A stretch of 33,473 nt of DNA from JAICUY01 sp035708065 (GTDB taxonomy: Bacteria > Chloroflexota > Limnocylindria > QHBO01), in contig DASSTC010000085.1 in NCBI GenBank assembly GCA_035708065.1, forward strand, positions 1 to 33,473, given 5' to 3'. A program made the position numbers and the translations under genes. This document shows, piece by piece, positions 1 to 6,939 of the stretch (the first letter of the stretch is position 1; each line of letters begins with the position of its first letter). The notes beneath the pieces were generated by a model. That model had not been told where the DNA came from. It searched no databases and worked only from the letters and a program-made list of their open reading frames with translations.

Positions 1-2442
1 CGAAGCCGCAAGTGCGGTGAGCTGCGGGCCGACGCCGGGATAGTCGAGCCCGGCCGAGATCGAGTGCGGCTCGACGACCTGGCCGTCGGCCGTCTGGGTC
101 AGCATGGTGAACGCGCCGTGCAGCACGCCGGGCCGTCCGAGGCCGAGCGAGGCGGCATTGTCACCCAGCGCGTCACCCCGGCCGCCCGCTTCGACGCCGA
201 CGAGCCGCACGGGCGTATCGAGGAACGGCCGGAACAGCCCGATCGCGTTGGATCCGCCGCCGACGCAGGCGATCGCCAGATCCGGCAGGCGCCCGACCCG
301 CTCGAGCAGCTGTGAGCGCGCCTCACGACCGATCACCGACTGCAGCTCGGCGACCATCTCGGGGTACGGATGCGGTCCGGCCGCCGAACCCAGGACGTAG
401 AACGTCGTCTCCACGCTCGCCACCCAGTCGCGCAGCGCCTCGTTGAGCGCGTCGCGCAGCGTGCCGTTGCCGGTCTCCACCGGTCGCACCTCGGCGCCGA
501 GCAGGTGCATGCGCTGGACGTTCGGCGCCTGTCGCTCGATATCGGTCGAGCCCATGTACACGACGCACTCCAGCCCGAGCAGCGCGCAGGCGGTGGCCGT
601 CGCGACGCCATGCTGGCCTGCTCCGGTCTCGGCGATCACGCGTGGCTTGCCCATCCGCCTGGCCAGCAGCGCCTGGCCGATGGCGTTGTTGATCTTGTGC
701 GCACCGGTGTGCGCCAGGTCCTCGCGCTTCAGGAACAGCCGTTGACCGATGCCGCCGCGCTCGGCGAGCGCGTCGGACGGGATTTCGAAGATGGACGTCG
801 GGCGACCGATGAAGTCGCGATGCAGTTGCCGCAGCTCGGTTCTGAAGGTGGGGTCGCGCCGCGCGGCGGTCCAGGCGGCGGCCAGCTCGTCGAGCGCCGG
901 GATCAGCGTCTCGGGGACATAGCGGCCGCCGAAACGGCCGAACCTGCCCCGAGCGTCGACCCGGTCTGCGCCGGTCGGGTCTCGCCGGGCGTTGCGCACG
1001 AAGGTCTCGACCCTGGCCGCATCCGGTTGGCCGTCGCGCTCCAACCCGCCGCTCGCGTCGACGAGTGCCGGGCGAGCCGTGGCGATCGCCGCCGCGACGT
1101 TGCGTGGCGTCAGGCCGCCGGCGATCCCGACCGGCACGATGCGGTTCAACCGTCGGGCGAGTGCCATCGGCGCCGCTCGCCCCACTCCCCCGCCCTCGTC
1201 GGCCGTCGCGGCCTCGAGGAGGAGCTGGGTCGCGCCGGCGGCGTACCACGCCTCGGCGAGCCGCAGCGTGGCGAGGACGCCGCCGGCCGGATGCAGCACG
1301 CCGATCAGCTCGGCGTGGTCGACGTCACGCACCCAGGGCGGCGGGACGTCGAAGCCGGCAAGCTGGATGTTCGAGATGCCGCTTTCCGTGGTGGCAGCCA
1401 CGACCGCGTCACGTGTCGGCCGATGGAAGACGAGCACCGGCTGCGGCCCCCCGTTCAGACCCGCGGTCAGCTCACCGGCGAGCGAGGCGCTCACCGTGCG
1501 GTGGCGACCGGGCGCCACCACGAAGCCGACGAAGTCGGCCCCTGCCCGCACGGCGGCGCGAACGCTCGCCGCGGTCCGCGTGCCGCAGACCTTGACCTTC
1601 GCGCGCGTCGGACGCGCCGGCAGGTGCACGGCCCGCAGCGCGGGAGCGGCCTCGACCAGGCGCTCCGCGGCGCGACCCGGATCGCCGGAGCGAAGGAGGC
1701 TCGTTCCGACCAGCACACCGCGCGCCCCGGCCCTCGCAGCACGTGCCAGGTCATCGGCGCTCGCCAGGCCGCTCTCAGCGACGACCGTCGCGCCCGATGC
1801 TGCGGCGCGTTCGACCAGACGCAGCGCGGCGTCGACATCGGTCTTCAGCGTCGCCAGGTCGCGCGCGTTGACCCCGATGAGCGTCGCATCGGCCGCCAAT
1901 GCGCGTTCGAGCTCTGCCTCGTCGTGCGCCTCGATCAGGGCGTCCAACCCGGCCTCGGCGGCGGCCTCGATCAGCTCGCGCAACGCGCCGTCCGGCAGCG
2001 CACGAACGATCAGCAGGACCGCATCGGCACCAATGGCGCGCGCCTGCCAGACCTGGTACGGCGTCGTCGTGAAGTCCTTGCGCAGGACCGGCAGACCGAT
2101 GCCTCCCACCGCCCGCAGGTCCGCGTCGCTGCCACCGAACCGCGTCGGCTCGGTCAGCACCGAGAGCGCTGCCGCCCCCGCGTCGGCATAGGCGCGAGCC
2201 AGCTCCGCGGCGTCCGCTGGCCGCGGTCCGATCGCACCGAAGTCGCCCGATGACGGCGACGCGCGCTTCACCTCGGCGATCAGTCGCAGCCGGTCCCCAT
2301 GGCGCAGCGTCGCCTCGAAACGGCGCGCGGGCGGCAGGGCCGCAACCTCGTGGCGCAGCTCGCGGAGCGGCACGATCAGAGCGTCACGCCGCGCCCGCTC
2401 GCGTGACGTCGCGATCAGCTCGTCGAGGACGGTCCGGCTCAC
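1..2442 (-). CDS. trpCFB: TrpC-TrpF-TrpB three-domain fusion (partial, runs off left edge)
   Basis: One open frame of 814 codons has no stop from the GTG at 2442 to the window edge. Residues about 1-260 are indole-3-glycerol-phosphate synthase: IAEVKRASPSSG, VLRKDF, LIEAHD, IGVNARDL and VAESG carry the expected catalytic Lys, Glu, Asn and Ser. Residues about 280-485 are phosphoribosylanthranilate isomerase: VKVCGTR with Cys286, GGLTPRNV and VDASGG. Residues about 495-814 are tryptophan synthase beta: GRFGRFGGRYVPET, HKINNAIGQ with PLP lysine Lys583, ETGAGQHG and GGGSNAIG. About 75 TrpB residues lie outside the window. The GTG overlaps the trpD stop (GTGA), so the two are translationally coupled. 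No ATG and no convincing ribosome site is seen at either domain junction. The TrpF part is the most divergent: Glu410 replaces the usual general-acid Asp. The domain identities are certain from motifs; that the product stays one polypeptide is inferred. Confidence 0.93.
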   Translation of the reverse strand, partial: MSRTVLDELIATSRERARRDALIVPLRELRHEVAALPPARRFEATLRHGDRLRLIAEVKRASPSSGDFGAIGPRPADAAELARAYADAGAAALSVLTEPTRFGGSDADLRAVGGIGLPVLRKDFTTTPYQVWQARAIGADAVLLIVRALPDGALRELIEAAAEAGLDALIEAHDEAELERALAADATLIGVNARDLATLKTDVDAALRLVERAAASGATVVAESGLASADDLARAARAGARGVLVGTSLLRSGDPGRAAERLVEAAPALRAVHLPARPTRAKVKVCGTRTAASVRAAVRAGADFVGFVVAPGRHRTVSASLAGELTAGLNGGPQPVLVFHRPTRDAVVAATTESGISNIQLAGFDVPPPWVRDVDHAELIGVLHPAGGVLATLRLAEAWYAAGATQLLLEAATADEGGGVGRAAPMALARRLNRIVPVGIAGGLTPRNVAAAIATARPALVDASGGLERDGQPDAARVETFVRNARRDPTGADRVDARGRFGRFGGRYVPETLIPALDELAAAWTAARRDPTFRTELRQLHRDFIGRPTSIFEIPSDALAERGGIGQRLFLKREDLAHTGAHKINNAIGQALLARRMGKPRVIAETGAGQHGVATATACALLGLECVVYMGSTDIERQAPNVQRMHLLGAEVRPVETGNGTLRDALNEALRDWVASVETTFYVLGSAAGPHPYPEMVAELQSVIGREARSQLLERVGRLPDLAIACVGGGSNAIGLFRPFLDTPVRLVGVEAGGRGDALGDNAASLGLGRPGVLHGAFTMLTQTADGQVVEPHSISAGLDYPGVGPQLTALAAS

Positions 2443-3488
2443 GCCGCGATCCTCGCCGCGGCGGTCACCACGTCGGCCGCCGAGCCGCTGTCGATCGACT
2501 CGGCCGCCATCGCAATCCCCTCTCGCACGTCGCTCGCGCGGCCCGCCACGAACAGTGCCGCGCCGGCGTTCAGCAGGGTGACATCGCGCGCCGGCCCCGG
2601 CTCGCCGCCGAGCACCGAGACGGCGATCGCGGCGTTGAGCTGGGCATCGCCGCCTGCCAGGGCGGCCGCAGGTGCCGGGGTCAGTCCGAGCTCGCGCGCG
2701 TCGATCTCCATCTCGCCGGCCATGCGGCCCTCGACCAGCATGGCGCGGTTCATGCCGTTCAGCGACAGCTCGTCGAGCCCTTCGGGTGAATGCACGACCA
2801 GCGCCCGATCGACCTCGAGTCGGGCCAGCGCGCCGGCGATCAGCGGCAGCAACCGCTCATCGGCCACACCAAGCAGCTGGCGTCGGACGCCCGCCGGCGA
2901 GGAGATCGGTCCGAGCAGATTGAAGACAGTGCGAATCGGCAGCTCGCGGCGGATCGGCATGGCGTGCTTCAGCGCGGGGTGATACGACGGCGCGAAGATG
3001 AAGCCAAAGCACGTCTCGGCGATCGAGCGTCCCACCGCCTCCGGTCCCGGATCGAGCGGGATGCCGAGCGCCTCGACCAGGTCGGCGCTGCCGGATCGGC
3101 TGGTGATGGCACGGTTCCCGTGCTTGGCCACCGGCACACCTGCGCCGGCGACCACCAACGACGCCAGCGTCGAGACGTTGAATGTCCCGCTGCCGTCGGC
3201 GCCCGTGCCGCAAAGGTCGACCGCGTCCTCCGGCGCGTGGACGCGCACCGCGCGCGAGCGCATGACCCGTGCGAAGGCAGCCAGCTCCTCGGGGGTCTCG
3301 CCGCGCAGCCGCATCATCGACAGCAGTGCCGCGACCTGCGTCGCCGGCGCGGCGCCGTCCATCAGCTCTTCCATGGCCGCCTCGGCCAGTGCGGCGGGCA
3401 TCGGCGCGCCGTTTGCCACCATCTCGACCGCTGCCGCGACGGCCGGTCGGTGCTCCTGCCGCGGCTCCTCGTTCGTCGTACCCGCCAC
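2439..3488 (-). CDS. trpD: Anthranilate phosphoribosyltransferase
   Basis: TrpD transfers phosphoribose from PRPP to anthranilate, the second committed step of tryptophan synthesis, in the cytosol. The 349-aa product has the normal family length and signatures: CGTGADGSGTFNVST (PRPP/Mg binding), KHGNRAITSRSGSADLVEALG beginning the anthranilate site, FAPSYHPALKH, and RTVFNLLGP. The start is GTG at 3488, with GAGG at 3499-3496 placed 7 nt upstream. It is the first gene after a Trp T-box leader, so expression should rise when tRNA-Trp is uncharged. Its TGA overlaps the GTG of the downstream trpC-trpF-trpB fusion. trpE and trpG are not in the window. The identification is firm. Confidence 0.96.
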   Translation of the reverse strand: MAGTTNEEPRQEHRPAVAAAVEMVANGAPMPAALAEAAMEELMDGAAPATQVAALLSMMRLRGETPEELAAFARVMRSRAVRVHAPEDAVDLCGTGADGSGTFNVSTLASLVVAGAGVPVAKHGNRAITSRSGSADLVEALGIPLDPGPEAVGRSIAETCFGFIFAPSYHPALKHAMPIRRELPIRTVFNLLGPISSPAGVRRQLLGVADERLLPLIAGALARLEVDRALVVHSPEGLDELSLNGMNRAMLVEGRMAGEMEIDARELGLTPAPAAALAGGDAQLNAAIAVSVLGGEPGPARDVTLLNAGAALFVAGRASDVREGIAMAAESIDSGSAADVVTAAARIAA

Positions 3489-3509
3489 TGCTCAACCTCG
3501 GGAAATGCC

Positions 3510-3544
3510 AACGCCTCCATCCTTGTCGTAGGGACGGAGGCGTT
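3510..3544 (-). terminator. T-box-controlled terminator hairpin of the trp leader
   Basis: AACGCCTCCGTCC pairs with GGATGGAGGCGTT around a 9-nt loop (13 pairs, one G-U). It shares CGTCCCT with the antiterminator, so the two folds are mutually exclusive. The run after the stem is GGCATTTCCC, a poor U tract, so termination may be weak. The trpD ribosome site (3499-3496) lies outside the hairpin, which argues against simple SD sequestration. Confidence 0.85.
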
Positions 3545-3785
3545 CTTCCGCGGTGCCACCCTGGTTCGAGCCCGCTGGGCGGGCTCGCGCTCTTGGTTCG
3601 AGCCCGATGCTAACGGGGGGCTCCCTCCGTCGCCGCCTACTGCCGCATCGCTGGATGCCGGTTCGGAGCGAGGCTCGCGGGTCCATTCGTCCGATGCGCT
3701 CCACGCCGGCTTGCACCCTTCCGGCTCGCTGTGGTGGTCGCTTGGTTCGGAGTACTCGTCCCGGTCACAGCCGGTGTTCGATTGG
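3510..3785 (-). promoter_or_regulatory. Tryptophan T-box leader (tRNA-Trp-sensing riboswitch)
   Basis: The minus strand has the ordered parts of a T-box. Stem I runs from about 3765; its distal arm is CCAC-AGCGA-GCCGG-loop-CCGGC-GTGG. The specifier loop reads GAATGGACC, with the TGG codon at 3685-3683, which specifies tryptophan. A 9-bp stem III (CGAGCCCGC, loop CCA, GCGGGCTCG) lies at 3587-3567. The canonical T-box AGGGTGGCACCGCGG is at 3562-3548 and can pair with CGTCCCT at 3536-3530 to form the antiterminator. A competing 13-bp hairpin follows at 3544-3510. The start of the RNA (about 3785) is inferred from the promoter. The specifier matches the genes controlled (trpD and the trp fusion). 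Confidence 0.93.
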
Positions 3786-3791
3786 GTGGGC

Positions 3792-3820
3792 ATGATCGGC
3801 CGATTCGGCCCGCGCGTCAA
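3792..3820 (-). promoter_or_regulatory. Probable sigma70-type promoter of the trp operon
   Basis: TTGACG at 3820-3815 and GATCAT at 3797-3792 are separated by 17 nt. Transcription would start near 3785, just before T-box stem I. The interval from 3821 to the rhomboid stop at 4011 shows no coding signal or recognisable element. Confidence 0.6.
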
Positions 3821-4010
3821 GGCGCCGCCTCGTCGCGACAAGGAAGACGGTCGCGTCACGGCGATTCGTGATGCTGTGCTGCACGAGTGCACGAGGACGA
3901 GCTCACGAACGGCGCTGACAGCGTGGCGACACCACCCATCGGCCATTGATAAGGGCCGAGTTACGAAAAGCCGCCGCCAGACGGCCCGACCACTGTATCG
4001 GTCAGGTGGT

Positions 4011-5219
4011 TCAGCCGAAGGAAGGAACGCGCAGGACCGCCACGTAGGTGCCGATCACCAGCACCGCCACGGCGACGAGATAGATGGAGGCACGCAGGGC
4101 GAGCGGCATCTCGCGATGCATCCGCTCGCCGCCAGGGCCGCGCCACATGGTCGACAGCGTCTCCACCTGGCGAGGCGGCAGCAGGAAGCCGAGGACCGCA
4201 CCCACGATCAGGCCGCCGACATGCCCAGTCCAGCTGATGCCGGGGATGGCGAAGGTGAAGACGAGGTTGATGACGAGCAGCGTGCCGGCCTGGTTGAGGA
4301 GGGCCCGCGCCTGCCGGGTGGTGGCGACGTGATGGCGCCGGGAGACGATGAAGGCAAGGCCGAAGAGGCCGAAGATCGCGCCGGACGCGCCGGCCGCGGC
4401 CTGCTCGGGGGCGGCGAGGATGGTGAGCACGCTGCCGCCGGCCGCACACAGCAGGTACAGGATGAGGTACTCGACGTGGCCGTACATCTGCTCGAGGATC
4501 GGCCCGAACAGGTAGAGCGCGTACATGTTGAAGGCGATGTGCAGCAGCCCGAGGTGCAGGAAGGCGCTGGTGAAGATGCGCCACCATTCGCCCTCGGCAA
4601 TGCCGTTGGCACAGATCAGCCCCGCCTCCAGGATCGGCGAGCCTGGACCGCAAGGCCCAACGGCCACGGGACCCTGCGTCGGTGCGCCGCCGCCGAACAG
4701 GCCGAAGTTGAAGCCGCTCAGCAGCCCGTCGGCCGCGAAGACCAGGACGTTGACCGCGATGATTCCCCAGGTGACCCACGCTGCGTAGGTGGCGTACGCG
4801 CCGCGAGCGCGGTTGAAATGACGCCGCGCGGCGAAGTCGTGCCCAGTCTCCTTCAGCAGCCAGGCGATACGGTTGGCGATCGCTCCGCGCTCGGCAGCCG
4901 GCGCACGCCGGTCCGCCTCGCGGTAGGCGGCGATCGCGTCCTCGAGCTCGCCGTCGCGCACCAGCTGCTCGGCGACCGCCTTGTAGCCCTGCCAGTCGGC
5001 GCGGCCGCCGGAGCGGGCCGCCTGCTGCCAGGCGACCATCGCGCCCGGCTCGTCGTCGTTGCGATAGCGCGCCTGGCCAATCGCCAGCCACGCTTCGCCG
5101 GAAAGGTCCTGGTCCGGATGCCCGGTCAGCGGGCCGAGGATGCGCACAGCGCCGTCGAGGTCACCCGAGTCGAGCAGCCGGCGGCCCTCCTCGAGCCGCA
5201 TCCTGGGTTCGTCAGTCAT
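4011..5219 (-). CDS. Rhomboid-family intramembrane serine protease with N-terminal TPR region
   Basis: The product is a 402-aa protein when started at ATG 5219; a longer frame to 5288 would cross a hairpin and is disfavoured. Residues about 5-140 form TPR-like helices (LEEGRRLLDSGDLDGAVRIL and DGELEDAIAAYREADRRAP). Residues about 145-345 and a last segment near 378-397 are membrane-spanning. The rhomboid core is visible: the oxyanion HxxxN motif in LLHIAFNMYAL (His227, Asn231), the nucleophile in GASGAIFG (Ser279), and the partner histidine in TGHVGG (His333). Rhomboids cleave transmembrane substrates within the bilayer; the substrate here is unknown. The TPR part may recruit partners (inference). 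A CATACT -10-like box ends 8 nt before the ATG, so the message may be leaderless. Confidence 0.92.
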   Translation of the reverse strand: MTDEPRMRLEEGRRLLDSGDLDGAVRILGPLTGHPDQDLSGEAWLAIGQARYRNDDEPGAMVAWQQAARSGGRADWQGYKAVAEQLVRDGELEDAIAAYREADRRAPAAERGAIANRIAWLLKETGHDFAARRHFNRARGAYATYAAWVTWGIIAVNVLVFAADGLLSGFNFGLFGGGAPTQGPVAVGPCGPGSPILEAGLICANGIAEGEWWRIFTSAFLHLGLLHIAFNMYALYLFGPILEQMYGHVEYLILYLLCAAGGSVLTILAAPEQAAAGASGAIFGLFGLAFIVSRRHHVATTRQARALLNQAGTLLVINLVFTFAIPGISWTGHVGGLIVGAVLGFLLPPRQVETLSTMWRGPGGERMHREMPLALRASIYLVAVAVLVIGTYVAVLRVPSFG

Positions 5220-5227
5220 CGGCCGGT

Positions 5228-5233
5228 AGTATG
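5228..5233 (-). promoter_or_regulatory. -10-like box directly before the rhomboid gene
   Basis: CATACT on the minus strand stands 8 nt before ATG 5219. No ribosome site lies between, which suggests a leaderless transcript. No clear -35 is seen. Confidence 0.35.
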
Positions 5234-5244
5234 CCGATGAACGT

Positions 5245-5282
5245 GAACGACCGCCGAGAAGTTGGCACCTCGGCGGTCGTTC
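5245..5282 (-). terminator. Perfect 14-bp hairpin after the HTH gene
   Basis: GAACGACCGCCGAG at 5245-5258 and CTCGGCGGTCGTTC at 5269-5282 are exact inverted repeats around a 10-nt loop. The hairpin lies downstream of the HTH gene on the minus strand and just before the rhomboid promoter. There is no U run, so it is called by stem strength and position. Confidence 0.65.
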
Positions 5283-5372
5283 AGGCACCCGGCAGTCGGG
5301 CGCGCCGCTCCGATTGGGACGGAGCGAGCCTCATTGGCGGCGGTCGGTCGATCGCCGCGAACGCGGAGTCGG

Positions 5373-5558
5373 TTACTTGCTGCGGCGGAGGAAGTCGAGC
5401 ACGTCGTCGTAGCGGAAGCGACGATCACCGCGCTTGCAGACACGGAAGAACGGCAGCTCGCCGCGGTCTCCCAGGCGCTTCACGGTGTTGACGTGCAGGT
5501 GCAGCATCTCGGCGACTTCCGACGCCGTGAGCAGCTTCCCCACCTCGTTGGTCATCAT
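5373..5558 (-). CDS. Small excisionase/MerR-type helix-turn-helix DNA-binding protein
   Basis: The 61-aa product is mostly one helix-turn-helix: LLTASEVAEMLHLHVNTVKR is followed by the wing-like GELPFFRV and RRFRYDDVLDFL. This matches the short excisionase-type (HTH_17) family that is often free-standing in chromosomes. Two consecutive ATG codons (5558, 5555) are possible starts, with no strong ribosome site. No integrase or phage gene is nearby, so a role in excision is not supported; a local transcription factor is more likely. It is divergent from the [2Fe-2S] gene and could control that promoter region (inference). A strong hairpin closes the gene. Confidence 0.85.
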   Translation of the reverse strand: MMTNEVGKLLTASEVAEMLHLHVNTVKRLGDRGELPFFRVCKRGDRRFRYDDVLDFLRRSK

Positions 5559-5620
5559 CGGTCTTGGTTCTCCGGATCACGCGCCGCTCGGAAGGGTGCG
5601 GTCGGCGCTGTTCGTGATCG

Positions 5621-5626
5621 GATAGT
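5621..5626 (+). promoter_or_regulatory. -10-like box for the [2Fe-2S]/glycosyltransferase pair
   Basis: GATAGT lies about 64 nt before ATG 5690. Read on the other strand the same spot gives TACTAT, a possible -10 for the divergent HTH gene. No good -35 is seen for either. Confidence 0.35.
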
Positions 5627-5689
5627 AAGGTTGAGGTGCCGTGTTCAGGCCCGGTACTTTCGGGCATCAGGAGGGGTACTTCCCGCGCC

Positions 5690-6043
5690 ATGTCGGTCTA
5701 CGAGCGCCACGTCTTCGTCTGCACGCGGGGCGAGTGGTGCGCCGCGGTGGATGGTGACGGCCTCGGAGTGCACGCACGGCTCAAGGCGCGGGTGAAGGCG
5801 GCCGGTCTCGGCGACCGCGTCCGCATCAACCACTCCGGCTGCTTCAGCCAGTGCGGCAACGGACCGATGCTGGTGGTCTATCCCGATGCCGTCTGGTACG
5901 CCCACGTCACGCCGGATGACGCCGACGAGATCTTCGAGCGGCACATCGTCGGCGGCGAGACCGTCGAGCGTCTGCGCTACGACCCACCGACCCCGGGCGC
6001 GCACAAGCTGGCACGCGACGAATCGGGACGCGTCATCGAATGA
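5690..6043 (+). CDS. Thioredoxin-like [2Fe-2S] ferredoxin domain protein
   Basis: The product has 117 aa from ATG 5690; AGGAGG lies upstream at a rather long spacing (about 16 nt). Four cysteines are placed as in thioredoxin-fold [2Fe-2S] proteins: Cys11 and Cys17 in VCTRGEWC and Cys51 and Cys55 in GCFSQC, followed by GNGPMLVVYPD, typical of the family. It probably carries electrons or senses redox state in the cytosol; the partner is unknown. Its last four bases, ATGA, also start the next gene, so the two are coupled. No other redox enzyme is adjacent. Confidence 0.88.
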   Translation: MSVYERHVFVCTRGEWCAAVDGDGLGVHARLKARVKAAGLGDRVRINHSGCFSQCGNGPMLVVYPDAVWYAHVTPDDADEIFERHIVGGETVERLRYDPPTPGAHKLARDESGRVIE

Positions 6044-6939
6044 GCGATGCGGCCGAGCGCCTCCTTCGCGAGCGCATCCAGGCGCGCGAGGATCGAGACT
6101 ACGCCCGGGCCGATGCGCTGCGCGACGAGCTGCGCGCGCTCGGCTGGGAGGTGCAGGACTCGGCGTCCGGCTCCGCGCTGCGCCCGGCGCTGCCCGATGC
6201 GCCCGCGTCAACCGGCTACGCCGACCCTGGAGACCTCGCCTCGCTGCTCGACCAGCCGGCGACACTCGACGCGTCGCTGGTCGTCGTCGCCGAGGAGCAT
6301 GGGGAGGACCTCGAACGGTACCTGCGCGCGCTCGCCGCGTCTCCGCCGTCGGCCGGCACCGAGCTCATCGTGGTCAGCAACGCACCGTCGTACGACGTGG
6401 CGGGCATGATCCCGCCCGACGCCACGCTGCTCGCGACGAGCGCCCGCCTCGGCTGGGCGGACGCCGTCAACCTCGGGCTGCGTCGCTCGCGCGGCGAGGT
6501 GACGATCGTGATGGACACCTCGGTCGAGCCGGTCGGCGACTTCGTGAGGCCGCTGCTCGCGGCGTTCGACGACCCCGGCGTTGGTCTCGCCGGCGGCTGG
6601 GGCCTGGTCACCGACAACGGGCGCCAATTCGAGGAGGCGCCAGCCGGTCCGGTGCACGCGATCGAGGCGTATTGCCTGGCCATTCGGCGCGAGGCGCTGC
6701 ACGCGGTCGGTGGCTTCGATCCGCATTTCCGCTTCTATCGCAACGCCGACATCGACTTCGGCTTCGCCGTCCGCGACGCCGGCTGGCGTGCTGTCGCCGT
6801 CGAGCTGCCGCTCGTGCGCCACGAGCACCGCGGCTGGACGGCACTGCCCGAGGCCGAACGCGACCGGCTGTCGAAGCGGAACTTCTACCGCTACCTCAAG
6901 CGCTGGGGTGATCGGCCGGACCTGCTCGCCATTCGCTGA
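6040..6939 (+). CDS. Family-2-like glycosyltransferase with an N-terminal CysRS-tail-like segment
   Basis: The product has 299 aa. Residues about 5-50 (RIQAREDRDYARADALRDEL, then GWEVQDSASGSALR) closely resemble the C-terminal helical segment of cysteinyl-tRNA synthetases. Residues about 75-285 look like a GT-A glycosyltransferase: a beta strand (ASLVVVAEEH), NLGLRRSRGEVTIVMDTSVE with the acidic metal-site region, EAYCLAIRREALHAVGGFD, and NADIDFGFAVRDAGWRA. Donor and acceptor sugars cannot be told. It overlaps the [2Fe-2S] gene by ATGA and converges with the M28 peptidase, overlapping it by 44 nt. No tRNA synthetase catalytic motif (HIGH or KMSKS) is present. Confidence 0.82.
   Translation: MSDAAERLLRERIQAREDRDYARADALRDELRALGWEVQDSASGSALRPALPDAPASTGYADPGDLASLLDQPATLDASLVVVAEEHGEDLERYLRALAASPPSAGTELIVVSNAPSYDVAGMIPPDATLLATSARLGWADAVNLGLRRSRGEVTIVMDTSVEPVGDFVRPLLAAFDDPGVGLAGGWGLVTDNGRQFEEAPAGPVHAIEAYCLAIRREALHAVGGFDPHFRFYRNADIDFGFAVRDAGWRAVAVELPLVRHEHRGWTALPEAERDRLSKRNFYRYLKRWGDRPDLLAIR

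Noticed and set aside
960..1020. Separate trpB starting at GTG 999
   Set aside because: It lies inside the TrpF C-terminus, has no strong ribosome site, and no stop separates the domains; readthrough would make the fusion anyway.
370..2253. Long plus-strand ORF (627 codons) opposite the trp fusion
   Set aside because: The minus strand carries clear TrpC, TrpF and TrpB motifs; this is an antisense shadow from high GC and codon bias, with an Arg/Gly-rich low-complexity product.
2790..5240. Plus-strand ORF of 816 codons spanning trpD, T-box and rhomboid
   Set aside because: It crosses a riboswitch and two genes on the other strand, and its product shows no family pattern.
5373..5558. HTH gene as a mobile-element excisionase
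   Set aside because: No integrase, attachment-site repeats or phage genes are present; neighbours are housekeeping.
6896..6939. 44-nt tail overlap of glycosyltransferase and M28 genes as an assembly error
   Set aside because: Both C-termini read naturally and convergent overlaps are common in compact genomes; no evidence of a frameshift.
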